From contig NZ_JAVHXC010000002.1 in NCBI RefSeq assembly GCF_032248695.1, positions 124,001 to 188,000 on the forward strand: a stretch of 64,000 nt of DNA, read 5' to 3'. This document shows positions 1 through 7,508 of this stretch, piece by piece (the stretch's first letter is position 1; each line of letters begins with the position of its first letter). The stretch is from Dietzia sp032248695 (lineage in GTDB: Bacteria > Actinomycetota > Actinomycetes > Mycobacteriales > Mycobacteriaceae). Made by a program: the position numbers and the translations under genes. Below the pieces are notes generated by a model. The model was not told the DNA's origin. It searched no databases and was given only the letters and a program-made list of their open reading frames with translations.

Positions 1-62
1 TGCACGGGGTGATCACGCCGGACGGGCTTCTCGACTTCGGAACTTGGCACTCGACGGAGTAG
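1..62 (+). CDS. 3' end of probable 5-formyltetrahydrofolate cyclo-ligase (partial)
   Basis: An open frame enters from the left edge (first full codon at base 3) and stops with TAG at 60-62. It encodes only about 19 residues, containing VITPDGLLDFG. A short VVTPDG-type segment near the C-terminus is usual in 5-formyltetrahydrofolate cyclo-ligases. In M. tuberculosis such a gene (Rv0992c) lies directly upstream of the ruc gene on the same strand, which is the arrangement here. The call rests on that order and a very short match, so it is tentative. The last codons overlap the CIRCE element. Confidence 0.4.
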   Translation, partial: HGVITPDGLLDFGTWHSTE

Positions 63-70
63 AGTGCCAA
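44..70. promoter_or_regulatory. CIRCE element, predicted HrcA operator
   Basis: The inverted repeat TTGGCACTC, a 9-nt spacer (53-61) and GAGTGCCAA are visible. The CIRCE consensus is TTAGCACTC-N9-GAGTGCTAA; each arm differs at one base and the two changes compensate, so the dyad is perfect. The spacer length is exactly canonical. It ends 29 nt before the ruc start codon. HrcA binds such elements and represses heat-shock genes, and M. tuberculosis ruc (Rv0991c) is known to be heat-induced under HrcA. Confidence 0.88.
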
Positions 71-99
71 CGACAATCCGATACGTCTCGGGAGGCCAG

Positions 100-444
100 A
101 TGCCCACCTACTCCTACCGGTGCCGCGACTGTGACGTCGCCTTCGACATCCAGCAGTCCTTCGACGAGGATTCGCTGACCGTCTGCCCGCAGTGCGAGGG
201 CGGCCTGCGCAAGCTCTTCAACACGGTCGGTGTCGTCTTCAAGGGCTCCGGCTTCTACCGCACGGACAGCCGGGGCGAGGGCGGCTCGTCCGGCTCGGGC
301 TCCTCCGGATCCGGCTCGTCGGGCGGCGGGTCCTCGAACGGCTCCTCGTCCTCCGGTTCCTCGGGATCCGGCTCCGGCTCCGGCTCGAGCGCGCCTGCCG
401 CGGCCGGCTCGTCCTCTAGCTCGTCCAGCTCGTCGTCGTCCTAG
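100..444 (+). CDS. ruc: FmdB-type zinc-ribbon protein, redox-regulated chaperone Ruc
   Basis: A 114-residue protein. Residues 1-55 form an FmdB-type zinc ribbon with two CxxC pairs (Cys8/Cys11 and Cys29/Cys32). From about residue 59 to the end it is almost pure Ser/Gly with a final run of serines, so it should be disordered. This architecture, the CIRCE element just upstream and the nearby mscL-moaB2-pepD-mprBA genes match M. tuberculosis Ruc. Ruc is a chaperone activated when oxidation releases zinc from the cysteines, and it works with the Hsp70 system through its disordered tail. The ATG at 100 was chosen because GGAGG lies 7 nt upstream and the product then starts MPTYSYRC, the family's usual N-terminus; an in-frame start at 64 would overlap the CIRCE element. 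Function is inferred from orthology. Confidence 0.85.
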   Translation: MPTYSYRCRDCDVAFDIQQSFDEDSLTVCPQCEGGLRKLFNTVGVVFKGSGFYRTDSRGEGGSSGSGSSGSGSSGGGSSNGSSSSGSSGSGSGSGSSAPAAAGSSSSSSSSSSS

Positions 445-547
445 CACCGGTCGGCGCGGCACCCGCCAGCGCGGTATCCGGCGGCGTGGTACCCACCGTC
501 GCACCCCGGCGGTTCTCCACACCCCCGTCCCCCTCCACAGGCTCCAC

Positions 548-582
548 GCACCCGGCGCCGGACACCGGTCCGGGCCGGGTGC
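548..582 (+). terminator. Strong hairpin after ruc
   Basis: Two nested stems make one long hairpin: GCACCCGGC (548-556) pairs with GCCGGGTGC (574-582), and inside it CCGGAC (558-563) pairs with GTCCGG (568-573) around the loop ACCG, with one bulged base at 557. There is no T-run, as is common for actinobacterial terminators. It lies about 100 nt after the ruc stop and before the next gene. Confidence 0.6.
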
Positions 583-668
583 GCGCCGCTACGGTCTGAC
601 CGACACCGCCCCACGACGGGTGGCGGCATCGCTCACCGCGCCACCGGCGCCGACGGACGGGGGACCCC

Positions 669-1184
669 ATGCGCCGCACCATCGCCACGGTGACCACGCC
701 CGGGCGGTGGCGGCGGCGACGCACGGCCCGGATGGCGCTCGCGGCCGCGCTCGTGGTGGCCGCACCGTTCGTCGGTCGATCCGACCCCGCGGACACCCCG
801 GGGCCCGCGGTCACCGCCACCGGCACCACATCCGGCGCTGACGGCCACGCCGACGCGGCCGCACCGGTGCGCGTGGTCCCCATCCCCCTCGCCGATCCCG
901 CGGTGGCCGACCTCCTACAGCCGGGCGACCTCGTCGATCTCGTCGCCACCGACCCGGCCGACATCGACCCACCCGGCACCGGTCACCCCGGCCCGGCCGC
1001 CGCGCCGGACGCCGGACCGCCAGCCCCGGGACCACACGTCGTCGCCCGCGCCGCCCGCGTCCGGGATATCCCGACCGGGCGCCCGGGAACCGGGTCCGTC
1101 CTCGTCGAGGTCCCCGAGGACCGGGCCGCGCACCTCGCCGCCACCGCCGCCACGACTCCGCTGGCCGTCGTCGTGCACGGCTGA
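669..1184 (+). CDS. SAF/CpaB-like membrane-anchored protein
   Basis: A 171-residue protein with a basic N-terminus (RRTIATVTTPGRWRRRR) followed by a hydrophobic segment at about 21-36, so it is probably a signal anchor or signal peptide. The remainder, from about residue 60, resembles the C-terminal half of SAF/RcpC-CpaB domain proteins: a segment reading LQPGDLVDLVAT, then VVARAARVRDIP, then VLVEVPEDRAAHLAA. In pilus CpaB proteins this domain binds cell-wall material, but no pilus genes are present here and the function is unknown. A Pro/Ala-rich linker splits the domain. The start has GGGGGA just upstream. It sits between ruc and mscL. Confidence 0.6.
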   Translation: MRRTIATVTTPGRWRRRRTARMALAAALVVAAPFVGRSDPADTPGPAVTATGTTSGADGHADAAAPVRVVPIPLADPAVADLLQPGDLVDLVATDPADIDPPGTGHPGPAAAPDAGPPAPGPHVVARAARVRDIPTGRPGTGSVLVEVPEDRAAHLAATAATTPLAVVVHG

Positions 1185-1315
1185 CCACGCCCGCGCTCGT
1201 TCCCCCGCCCGCGCCCGCGCCCGCGAAACGACCGCGTACCGTTCCACTGTGGACCGCTGTCCTGCTATCGTCCGTGCGATTCGACAGTCACCGTCAGAAC
1301 AGACAGGGGTACGCC

Positions 1316-1744
1316 ATGCTCAAGGGTTTCCGGGACTTCATCATGCAGGGCAACGTGATCGACCTGGCCGTGGCGGTCGTGATCGGCACGGCCTTCGCCT
1401 CCATCGTCGACGCGTTCACCAGCGCGATCATCAACCCGCTCATCGCCCTGCTCGGCGGGGACAAGGAGATCGGCTTCGCCGTGCAGCTCCTGGAGAACAA
1501 CCCCGAGACACTGATGGACTTCGGGGCGCTCATCTCGGCGATCATCAACTTCCTGCTCATCGCCGCCATCATCTACTTCGTGCTGGTGGGGCCCATGAAC
1601 AAGATGAAGGAGGCCGCCGCCCGCCGGAAGGGCATCGAGGCCCCCGCGACGGACAACGAACTCCTCGTCGAGATCCGCGACCTGCTCGCCGGCCGCCCGC
1701 TGGTGCACCCGTCCGACCCCGAGAACCCGACCAACGAGTCCTGA
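1316..1744 (+). CDS. mscL: Large-conductance mechanosensitive channel MscL
   Basis: A 142-residue channel subunit that opens under membrane tension to release osmolytes during hypo-osmotic shock. The family signature is clear: MLKGFRDFIMQGNVIDLAVAV, TM1 at about 15-45 with VVIGTAF, a periplasmic loop, TM2 at about 68-92 (ISAIINFLLIAAIIYF), and a charged C-terminal helix (NELLVEIRDLLA). Length fits the family (120-150). The ATG at 1316 was chosen because homologues begin one or two residues before KGF(R/K)xF; an in-frame ATG at 1274 would add an atypical polar tail. It is convergent with the moaB2 operon, as in mycobacteria. Confidence 0.95.
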   Translation: MLKGFRDFIMQGNVIDLAVAVVIGTAFASIVDAFTSAIINPLIALLGGDKEIGFAVQLLENNPETLMDFGALISAIINFLLIAAIIYFVLVGPMNKMKEAAARRKGIEAPATDNELLVEIRDLLAGRPLVHPSDPENPTNES

Positions 1745-1760
1745 GAGCCGGGCGGCGGGA

Positions 1761-1826
1761 GCGGCCGCCAGTCGCGGCGGGGGCGGCCGCCAGTCGTGGT
1801 GGGGGCGGCCGCTAGTCGTGGTGGGG
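1761..1826. repeat. Three tandem 22-bp repeats
   Basis: Three head-to-tail 22-bp units begin at 1761, 1783 and 1805, each starting GCGGCCGC and ending GTGGGG or GCGGGG. Units 2 and 3 differ at one position; unit 1 has two further changes. The last unit overlaps the 3' end of the minus-strand small gene, so repeat number could alter that gene's downstream region. Lies between the convergent mscL and moaB2 operons. Confidence 0.85.
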
Positions 1827-2024
1827 CGGGCGCTGCTCGCGCCACCAGTCGTCGTCGAGCCGCTCGCCGCCACCCCGCGCCTCGTCCGAGGTGGTCTCCG
1901 GCAGGGTCTGGCCGAACACCTCGTCCATGAGCCTGCGGTCCACCCCGCGGCGAACGGGCCGACCGTCGGCGGCCGCGCGGTGGTCCGGCGCGCGACCGCC
2001 GTCAGCGTCCCGCCGCTCGGTCAC
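1812..2024 (-). CDS. Small conserved actinobacterial protein downstream of moaB2
   Basis: A 70-residue acidic protein starting with GTG that overlaps the moaB2 stop codon by 4 nt (GTGA), so it is translationally coupled to moaB2. The central part reads RRLMDEVFGQTLPETTSDE and the C-terminus WWREQRPPHHD. I recall similar short proteins next to mscL in related mycolata, but I know of no function. No signal peptide, membrane segment or metal motif is visible. The coupling argues for a real gene expressed with pepD-moaB2. Confidence 0.65.
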   Translation of the reverse strand: MTERRDADGGRAPDHRAAADGRPVRRGVDRRLMDEVFGQTLPETTSDEARGGGERLDDDWWREQRPPHHD

Positions 2025-2599
2025 AGTCCGTCGAAGCCCGACAACTGCGCGACGACGTACGACACGAGCGGGCACAGCGTGGCCATCCCGTCGCGGATCG
2101 CGGCCCGGCTCGGCGCGAGGTTCGCCACCACGGTGCTGCCGGAGACCCCCACGTGTCCGCGGGAGACGATCGAGTCGACGGCCCCGGCGGTGAGGCCGGA
2201 CGAGCGGATGGCCTCCGCGATGCCGGGCAGCCGCTGGTCGAGGATCTCCTCGGTGACCTCCGGGGTGATGTCCCGGGGACCGACCCCGGTGCCGCCCACG
2301 GTCACGACGAAGTCGAACCCGCCGACGACCGCGGTCTCGAGCGCCTTGCGGACCTCGGACTCGTCGGCCGCCACGCCCACGACACCGCCCACGAGGAATC
2401 CCTCCTCCTCGAGCAGTTCGGTGACGAGCGGTCCGATGAAGTCCGCGCGCTCCTCGGGCATCCGGTCGGTCACCACGACGACCATCGCCCGGCCAGCGAT
2501 CACCGGCTCGACCGGCTCGAGGTCCGTCGGGTCGAACTCCACGGTCGCGGGGAGCTTGCGGCCTCCGGGCAGAGCCCGCGGATCGAATCTGGTGCTCAT
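2021..2599 (-). CDS. moaB2: MoaB2-like molybdopterin-binding (MogA/MoaB) protein
   Basis: A 192-residue MogA/MoaB-family protein. The family adenylates or binds molybdopterin during molybdenum cofactor assembly. Visible motifs are VTVGGTGVGPRD at about 114-125 and SRGHVGVSGSTVVANLAPS near 155-173, which is the MPT/nucleotide-binding part. The N-terminus carries about 35 extra residues before the core strand AMVVVVTDR. The start overlaps the pepD stop (ATGA), and the small gene downstream overlaps its own stop, so these are one operon. The same gene follows pepD in M. tuberculosis (Rv0984), where its precise role is uncertain. Confidence 0.9.
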   Translation of the reverse strand: MSTRFDPRALPGGRKLPATVEFDPTDLEPVEPVIAGRAMVVVVTDRMPEERADFIGPLVTELLEEEGFLVGGVVGVAADESEVRKALETAVVGGFDFVVTVGGTGVGPRDITPEVTEEILDQRLPGIAEAIRSSGLTAGAVDSIVSRGHVGVSGSTVVANLAPSRAAIRDGMATLCPLVSYVVAQLSGFDGL

Positions 2600-4041
2600 C
2601 TGGCCTCTCCCAGTACAACGTCGACGGTGTTCGGCGGTTCGCCCTCACGAGAAGCATAGGTGACGGACACCGTCTCCCCCGGAGCGCGGGACCGGATCGC
2701 GGCGACGAGGGCGTCGCCGCTCTCGATGACACGCTCCCCCACCCCGGTGACGATCGCCCCGTCCTCGATCCCGGCGCGATCGGCCGGGCCGCCCGGTTCG
2801 ACGGACCTCACCAACGCGCCGTCCCCGGACGGCGAGTCGCTCACGGTCACGCCCAGCACCGCGCGCGTGGCGTAGCCCTGCTTGATGAGCTGATCGGCGA
2901 TCCGGCGGGCCTGGTCCACGGGGATCGCGAAGCCGAGCCCGATGGACCCCGAGTTACCCGAGCCCAGCGAGGCGATCGCGGAGTTGATGCCGATCAGCTC
3001 GCCGTTCATGTTCACCAGGGCGCCACCGGAGTTCCCGGGGTTCACCGCCGCGTCGGTCTGGATCGCGTCGATCACCGTGCTCTGGTCCGACTGCGCGCCC
3101 CCGGCACGGACCGGGCGCTCCAGCGCCGAGACGATGCCCGTGGTGACCGTGCCGGACAGGCCTAGCGGCGACCCGACCGCGGCCACCGCCTGCCCCTCCT
3201 TGAGAGTGGAGGAGGTCCCCAGTGCGATCGGGGTGAGCGGACGGTCCACCTCCGCCTTGATCACGGCGATATCGGTCGCGGGATCGGTGCCCACGATGCT
3301 CGCCGGGGCCTTGGACCCGTCGTCGAACCGGACCTGGATCGTGCCGCCGGTCCGGGCCATGGCGATCACGTGGTTGTTGGTGATGATGAGCCCGTCCGCC
3401 GTCAGGACCACGCCGGAACCCTCGCCGCGGCCCGCCTGGGCGCGGACGTCGATCGACACGACGCTCGGCAACACCTTGTCGGCCACCGCCTCGGCGGTGC
3501 CGTCGGGAGCCTGACTCACCGGCTGCGCCGTGTTGACGGGCGAGGACAGGCCCGCCCCGGACCCGCCGGCGACGGTCGCGCCGATCCATCCGCCCAGGCC
3601 GCCCGAGACGAGCATCGCGGCCACGAGGCCGGCCGCCAGCAGGCCGCGTCCGGAGCCCTTCGGCGACCCGGCCCCGCCGGGAGCGGGTCCCACCGCGCCC
3701 GGGTCCTGTCCCGCCGCGCCCGGGTCCTGCCCGGGCATCCCGGGCCCCGGCCCACCGGCACCGGCAATCCCTGACGGCGCCTGGTGAGGAGGGAACGCGG
3801 TCGTCGGGGTGCCGCCGCCCCATCCCGGGGCGGGTCCGGACCCCGGACCGGGTGCCTGCTCGCCCCGCGGGTACGCACCGTCCCCGGGGTACGCACCGCC
3901 ACGGGGATCACCCGGGTACTGCGTCGGCCCCCCGGACCACTGCGGGGACCCACCGAGGCCGGCACCGGGTCGGGCGGCCCATTCATCTCCGGGGCCCCGG
4001 TCTCCCGGGCCCCGACCGTTGTCGTTCTCCATGACCACCAT
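2596..4041 (-). CDS. pepD: HtrA-family serine protease PepD
   Basis: A 481-residue membrane-anchored protease for envelope protein quality control. Residues 1-130 are a Gly/Pro-rich cytoplasmic tail; a single membrane helix lies at about 133-155. The trypsin-like domain carries His224 (TNNHVI), Asp257 (DPATDIAVI) and Ser338 (NPGNSGGALVN), so the triad is complete. A PDZ domain occupies about 390-475. It lies between mprB and moaB2 exactly as Rv0983 does. In M. tuberculosis pepD is under MprA and SigE control. GAGGAA precedes the ATG at 4041; an alternative ATG lies at 4032. The dyad at 4064-4079 just upstream may be regulatory. Confidence 0.93.
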   Translation of the reverse strand: MVVMENDNGRGPGDRGPGDEWAARPGAGLGGSPQWSGGPTQYPGDPRGGAYPGDGAYPRGEQAPGPGSGPAPGWGGGTPTTAFPPHQAPSGIAGAGGPGPGMPGQDPGAAGQDPGAVGPAPGGAGSPKGSGRGLLAAGLVAAMLVSGGLGGWIGATVAGGSGAGLSSPVNTAQPVSQAPDGTAEAVADKVLPSVVSIDVRAQAGRGEGSGVVLTADGLIITNNHVIAMARTGGTIQVRFDDGSKAPASIVGTDPATDIAVIKAEVDRPLTPIALGTSSTLKEGQAVAAVGSPLGLSGTVTTGIVSALERPVRAGGAQSDQSTVIDAIQTDAAVNPGNSGGALVNMNGELIGINSAIASLGSGNSGSIGLGFAIPVDQARRIADQLIKQGYATRAVLGVTVSDSPSGDGALVRSVEPGGPADRAGIEDGAIVTGVGERVIESGDALVAAIRSRAPGETVSVTYASREGEPPNTVDVVLGEAR

Positions 4042-4063
4042 GGTTCCTCACCGCGCTGTGTGC

Positions 4064-4079
4064 CCGCTGAGATCAGCGG
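4064..4079. promoter_or_regulatory. Dyad upstream of pepD, possible operator
   Basis: CCGCTGA-ga-TCAGCGG is a near-perfect palindrome 23-38 nt before the pepD start. On the minus strand its centre reads CTGATCTCAG. MprA sites in mycobacteria contain loosely conserved CTCAG-type half-sites, so an MprA site is possible. It could equally be a short hairpin between mprB and pepD. Confidence 0.4.
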
Positions 4080-4142
4080 CGACCAGACGGCCTGCCCGCC
4101 GGGCTCCCCGGGGGGTGCCCGGTGCCCGATCCGCCGGGTCCG

Positions 4143-5534
4143 TCAGTTGGCCGGCTGCTCGCTGCCGGGGATCGTCAGGCGGACCTGGGCGCCCCCGCCC
4201 TCCGCGTCACCGATCTCGACGGTGCCCCCGTGCCGGGTCGTCACCTGCCGCACGATCGCCAGTCCCAGGCCGGAACCGGGCATGCTGCGGGCCTCGCGCG
4301 AGCGGTGGAACCTCTCGAACACGAGCTCGCGGTCCTCCTCGGGGACGCCGGGGCCCTGGTCCGACACCGTCAGCTCCATGACCGCGTCGGAGACCGGGCG
4401 CATCCGGATCGTCACCGTGCCGCCGGTGGGGCTCCACTTGGCCGCGTTGTCGCACACGTTGAGCACCGCCCGTTCGATCCCCGCAGAATCGCCGAAGCAG
4501 TACCAGGGCGTCAGCTCCACGTCGAACTCGACGTCGTGGCGGCGCCGCCGCACCCGTTCCAGAGCCCGTTCGACGGCCTCGGAGACCGCGACCGGCTCGA
4601 GTTCCACCTCCCCGGAGTCCTCGCGGGCCAGCTCCACGAGGTCGCCCACGAGTTGGCTGAGCTCGGAGATCTGGCCGACCACGTCCACCTCGAGCGAGCT
4701 GCGGTCCGCGTCCGGGATGGACGGCGCGCCGGGGCGGCTCGCGGCGATGAGCAGCTCGACGTTCGTCCGGAGGCTCGTCAGCGGGGTCTTGAGTTCGTGG
4801 CCCGCGTCCGCCACGAGGCGCGCCTGGCGCTCACGACTCTCCCCCAGCGCCACGAGCATCTGGTTGAAACTGCTCGTGAGGCGGGCGATCTCGTCGTCGC
4901 CGGCCACGGGGATGGGCCGCAGGTCGTCCGTCCGGGCGATGCGTTCCACGGCCCGGGTCAGGCGCGCGACCGGCGCCAGCCCGGTGCGGCCCACGGCCGT
5001 GCCGGCGACGGCGGCCAGGGCGATACCCGCCGCGCCGACGAGCGTCAGCACGATCGCCAGTCGGTTGAGCGCCGCCCGCGTGGGGCCGAGATCCTGCGCG
5101 AGGATCAGCGTCGAGCCGTCCCGGACCCCGACCGCGTAGATCTGCTTGCCGCCGGAGGTCCGCAGGCTCGACTCGGACTCACCCCGCACCACCGAGATCT
5201 CCGGCCCGCCGATCTGGAACGGCTCGCCGGTCGCGGTCCGCACACCGGAGGGGGCCACGATCTGGGCGTCGAGGTTGGGGTTGAACGCGCGCAGCGCGAT
5301 GAGGGTGCTGCGGGACTGCAGTGCGAACTCGGAGGCCAGCTGGCTGTTCACCAGCTGATCCGCCTGCTGCTTGAGCCGGCTGTTCACGTCGCTGTACATC
5401 GAGCCCGACACGACGAAGTACGCCGCGACGGCCATGAGGGCCACCGCGACGCCCACCGAGCTCGCGGCCAGCAGGGTGACCCGCTGGTGCAGCGAGATCG
5501 GAGCGGTTCCCGTCCGCATCGCGCGGGCCGGCAC
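4143..5534 (-). CDS. mprB: Sensor histidine kinase MprB
   Basis: A 463-residue sensor kinase of the envelope-stress system MprAB. TM1 lies at about 20-43, an extracytoplasmic domain at 44-155, TM2 at about 158-180, then HAMP (to about 235). The H-box with His246 lies in ADAGHELKTPLTSLRTNVEL. The catalytic domain has the N-box DNAAKWSPTGG and the G-boxes DQGPGVPEED and GSGLGLAIV. Similarity to Rv0982 is very strong in the HAMP-DHp region. The GTG start shares one base with the mprA stop (TAGTG), so kinase and regulator are cotranslated. It phosphorylates MprA under envelope or detergent stress in M. tuberculosis. Confidence 0.95.
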   Translation of the reverse strand: MPARAMRTGTAPISLHQRVTLLAASSVGVAVALMAVAAYFVVSGSMYSDVNSRLKQQADQLVNSQLASEFALQSRSTLIALRAFNPNLDAQIVAPSGVRTATGEPFQIGGPEISVVRGESESSLRTSGGKQIYAVGVRDGSTLILAQDLGPTRAALNRLAIVLTLVGAAGIALAAVAGTAVGRTGLAPVARLTRAVERIARTDDLRPIPVAGDDEIARLTSSFNQMLVALGESRERQARLVADAGHELKTPLTSLRTNVELLIAASRPGAPSIPDADRSSLEVDVVGQISELSQLVGDLVELAREDSGEVELEPVAVSEAVERALERVRRRRHDVEFDVELTPWYCFGDSAGIERAVLNVCDNAAKWSPTGGTVTIRMRPVSDAVMELTVSDQGPGVPEEDRELVFERFHRSREARSMPGSGLGLAIVRQVTTRHGGTVEIGDAEGGGAQVRLTIPGSEQPAN

Positions 5535-6217
5535 TACGGCGTCTCGCGCAGCACGTACCCCACCCCGCGGACGGTGTGGATCAACCGGCTCTCGCCCTCC
5601 CCTTCCGTCTTACGGCGCAGGTAACCGATGTAGACCTCGAGCGCGTTCCCCGAGGTCGGGAAGTCGTATCCCCACACCTCTTCGAGGATGTGGCTGCGGG
5701 TGAGCACCCGGCGCGGGTGATGCATCAGCAGCTCGAGGAGCGAGAACTCGGTGCGGGTCAGCTGGATGCGGCGCTCGCCGCGGCTCACCTCACGGGTGGC
5801 CAGGTCCATCCGCAGGTCCTCGAACTCCAGCACCTCGTCGACCTCGTCCGTGTCGGACCCGCGCCGGCGCAGCAGTGCGCGCAGGCGCGCCAGGAGTTCC
5901 TCGAGCGCGAACGGCTTCGGCAGGTAGTCGTCGGCACCCGCGTCCAGTCCGGCCACCCGCTCGGACACCGCGTCCCGCGCGGTGAGCATGAGCACCGGGA
6001 GGTCGTCACCGCGGCTGCGCAGGATCCGGCACACCTCGAGCCCGTCGCGGCGCGGCATCATCACGTCGAGGATCACCGCGTCGGGCCGACTGGCGTCGAC
6101 CCGCTCGATCGCCTCGACGCCGTCCCCGGCCAACTCCACCTCGTACCCGTTGAACGTGAGGGAACGTCGGAGAGATTCGCGCACGGCCTGGTCGTCGTCC
6201 ACCACGAGGATCTTCAT
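5534..6217 (-). CDS. mprA: Response regulator MprA
   Basis: A 227-residue OmpR-family regulator. The receiver domain has Asp7-Asp8, phospho-acceptor Asp51 (VILDVMMPRRDG) and the Lys of DDYLPKPFALEEL; the C-terminal winged helix carries LTRTEFSLLELL and the GNALEVYIGYLRRKTE segment. The sequence matches M. tuberculosis MprA (Rv0981) over its whole length. The ATG at 6217 gives the family N-terminus (ILVVDDD two residues in), but it has no clear ribosome-binding site; an in-frame GTG at 6232 (adding five residues) is possible, as is leaderless expression. It controls envelope-stress genes, including pepD in M. tuberculosis. Confidence 0.95.
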   Translation of the reverse strand: MKILVVDDDQAVRESLRRSLTFNGYEVELAGDGVEAIERVDASRPDAVILDVMMPRRDGLEVCRILRSRGDDLPVLMLTARDAVSERVAGLDAGADDYLPKPFALEELLARLRALLRRRGSDTDEVDEVLEFEDLRMDLATREVSRGERRIQLTRTEFSLLELLMHHPRRVLTRSHILEEVWGYDFPTSGNALEVYIGYLRRKTEGEGESRLIHTVRGVGYVLRETP

Positions 6218-6307
6218 GAGGAGAAGTCTCACCTACCCGGCTGAACCCACGCTGAGGATCCGGTCGGCCGGCCCGGGGGCTCGGTGACCGGTCGACACGA
6301 CGCCGAC

Positions 6308-6341
6308 GAGCCCGGCGGGTCCGTTAAGACCCGCCGGGCTC
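6308..6341 (-). terminator. Terminator of the rpmE-rpmF operon
   Basis: A perfect 14-bp stem (GAGCCCGGCGGGTC with GACCCGCCGGGCTC) closes a 6-nt loop. It lies about 70 nt after the rpmF stop on the minus strand and also separates it from mprA. There is no T-run. Confidence 0.75.
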
Positions 6342-6410
6342 GGAACCGGGCGTGTGCGTGCGGCGCAGACGGGCGCCGCAGTGCTCGACTGCCGGCGCTC
6401 AGGGGCGACG

Positions 6411-6581
6411 TTAGCGGTCGAGGTCGATCAGGCCGAGCTTGGCGGCCTTGACCAGACGACGCGGCAGCACCACGGGGCGGCCGTCGATCTTCGTCTCCTG
6501 GAGGGCGACGTTGTCGGCCTTCCACTGGGAGCGGCGGGAGTGGGTGTTGGCGCGCGAGAGGCGGCGCTTGGGAACTGCCAT
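6411..6581 (-). CDS. rpmF: 50S ribosomal protein L32
   Basis: A 56-residue ribosomal protein starting MAVPKRRLSRANTHSRRSQW and ending LGLIDLDR, the actinobacterial L32 signature. The zinc-binding cysteines of the C+ type are absent, so this is the zinc-free form. It lies 53 nt downstream of rpmE on the same strand and is followed by a strong hairpin. GAGGA stands upstream of the ATG. Confidence 0.93.
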   Translation of the reverse strand: MAVPKRRLSRANTHSRRSQWKADNVALQETKIDGRPVVLPRRLVKAAKLGLIDLDR

Positions 6582-6634
6582 GATTATCGTCCTCGGGGTC
6601 TAGGAGGTGTACCGGGGCGCGGAGGCCCCGAGTC

Positions 6635-6895
6635 TCACTTGGCGCGACGGGCGCGGTTGCCGTACCGGCGCTGGAACTTCTCGACGCGGCCGGCGGTGTC
6701 CATGACGCGCTGCGCACCGGTCCAGAAGGGATGCGACTCGCTGGTCACGTCCACGACGATGAGCGGGTAGGTCTGACCGTCCTCCCACTCCACCGTGCGG
6801 GAGCTGGTCGCGGTGGAACGGGTGAGGAACTTGGTGCCCGTGCCCGAGTCCTGGAAGACCACCGGGTGGTAGTCGGGGTGGATGTCGTTCTTCAT
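6635..6895 (-). CDS. rpmE2: 50S ribosomal protein L31 type B (zinc-independent)
   Basis: An 86-residue L31 of type B: MKNDIHPDYHPVVFQDSGTG, then SESHPFWTG and a C-terminal VEKFQRRYGNRARR. It has no cysteines, unlike type A L31, which carries a CxxC zinc site. In many bacteria type B L31 replaces type A when zinc is scarce. It is divergent from rpmB-rpmG-rpsN-rpsR, which are also zinc-free forms. Confidence 0.94.
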   Translation of the reverse strand: MKNDIHPDYHPVVFQDSGTGTKFLTRSTATSSRTVEWEDGQTYPLIVVDVTSESHPFWTGAQRVMDTAGRVEKFQRRYGNRARRAK

Positions 6896-7270
6896 ACTGG
6901 ATCCCTCTAGCTCGGTAGAAGTCTGTGGGTCTGGCGCTCGCCCCGGCAGGGGCGCGCAAGTGCCAGTGGCCGAACCGGGGATCCCGGTGTCAGCACACGC
7001 ATCGAAAGATCGTACCCGTAGGATGGCCGGGCACCCAATTCGAGCGTCTCGCGACGGCGTCCGCGGCCGCCGAATCGGGCCCTGACGTGCCGATTACCGT
7101 TTCAGGCGGTCGGCCCGTAAACTAGACCATCGCTGTTGTCTGCACGTTTGCTATCGCCTCTGACGGTGTTCGCGACGTGGCGGTACGCCCCCGCACGGCC
7201 CAGGCCGGACCGGGAAGCGCACCCCGCCGCGCGCCACCTACTACAGAAGGGGCGGAAGGAGAACCACGCC
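6896..7270. other. Divergent promoter region of two ribosomal protein operons
   Basis: 375 bp without a gene. It must hold the promoters of rpmE-rpmF (minus) and rpmB-rpsR (plus). A TAAACT at 7117-7122 could be a -10 for the plus operon, and TACGAT (minus strand, about 7009-7014) one for the minus operon. I looked for an AT-rich Zur-type inverted repeat and found none. Confidence 0.5.
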
Positions 7271-7507
7271 ATGTCGGCGCATTGCCAGGTAACGGGACGG
7301 AAGCCGGGTTTCGGCAAGTCCGTCTCGCACTCACACCGCAGGACCAACCGTCGCTGGAACCCGAACATCCAGCGTCGTAGCTACTTCCTGCCCTCGGAGG
7401 GTCGTCGCGTCACGCTGACGGTCTCGACCAAGGGCATCAAGACCATCGACCGCGATGGCATCGAGGCCGTCGTGGCCCGCATCCGTGCCCGTGGGGAGAA
7501 GATCTGA
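7271..7507 (+). CDS. rpmB2: 50S ribosomal protein L28 (zinc-independent type)
   Basis: A 78-residue L28: MSAHCQVTGRKPGFGKSVSH, then NIQRRSYFLPSEGRRVTL and STKGIKTIDRDGIEAVV. It closely matches M. tuberculosis RpmB2 (Rv2058c). Only one cysteine is present, so the CxxC pairs of the C+ paralogue are missing. First gene of the rpmB-rpmG-rpsN-rpsR operon; rpmG starts 1 nt after its stop. Confidence 0.94.
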   Translation: MSAHCQVTGRKPGFGKSVSHSHRRTNRRWNPNIQRRSYFLPSEGRRVTLTVSTKGIKTIDRDGIEAVVARIRARGEKI

Positions 7508-7508
7508 G

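Noticed and set aside
64..99. Earlier in-frame ATG for ruc
   Set aside because: It would lie in the CIRCE element; the ATG at 100 has a good ribosome-binding site and the family N-terminus.
6896..7270. Zur box
   Set aside because: Expected from the gene content, but no AT-rich inverted repeat of the Zur type is visible.
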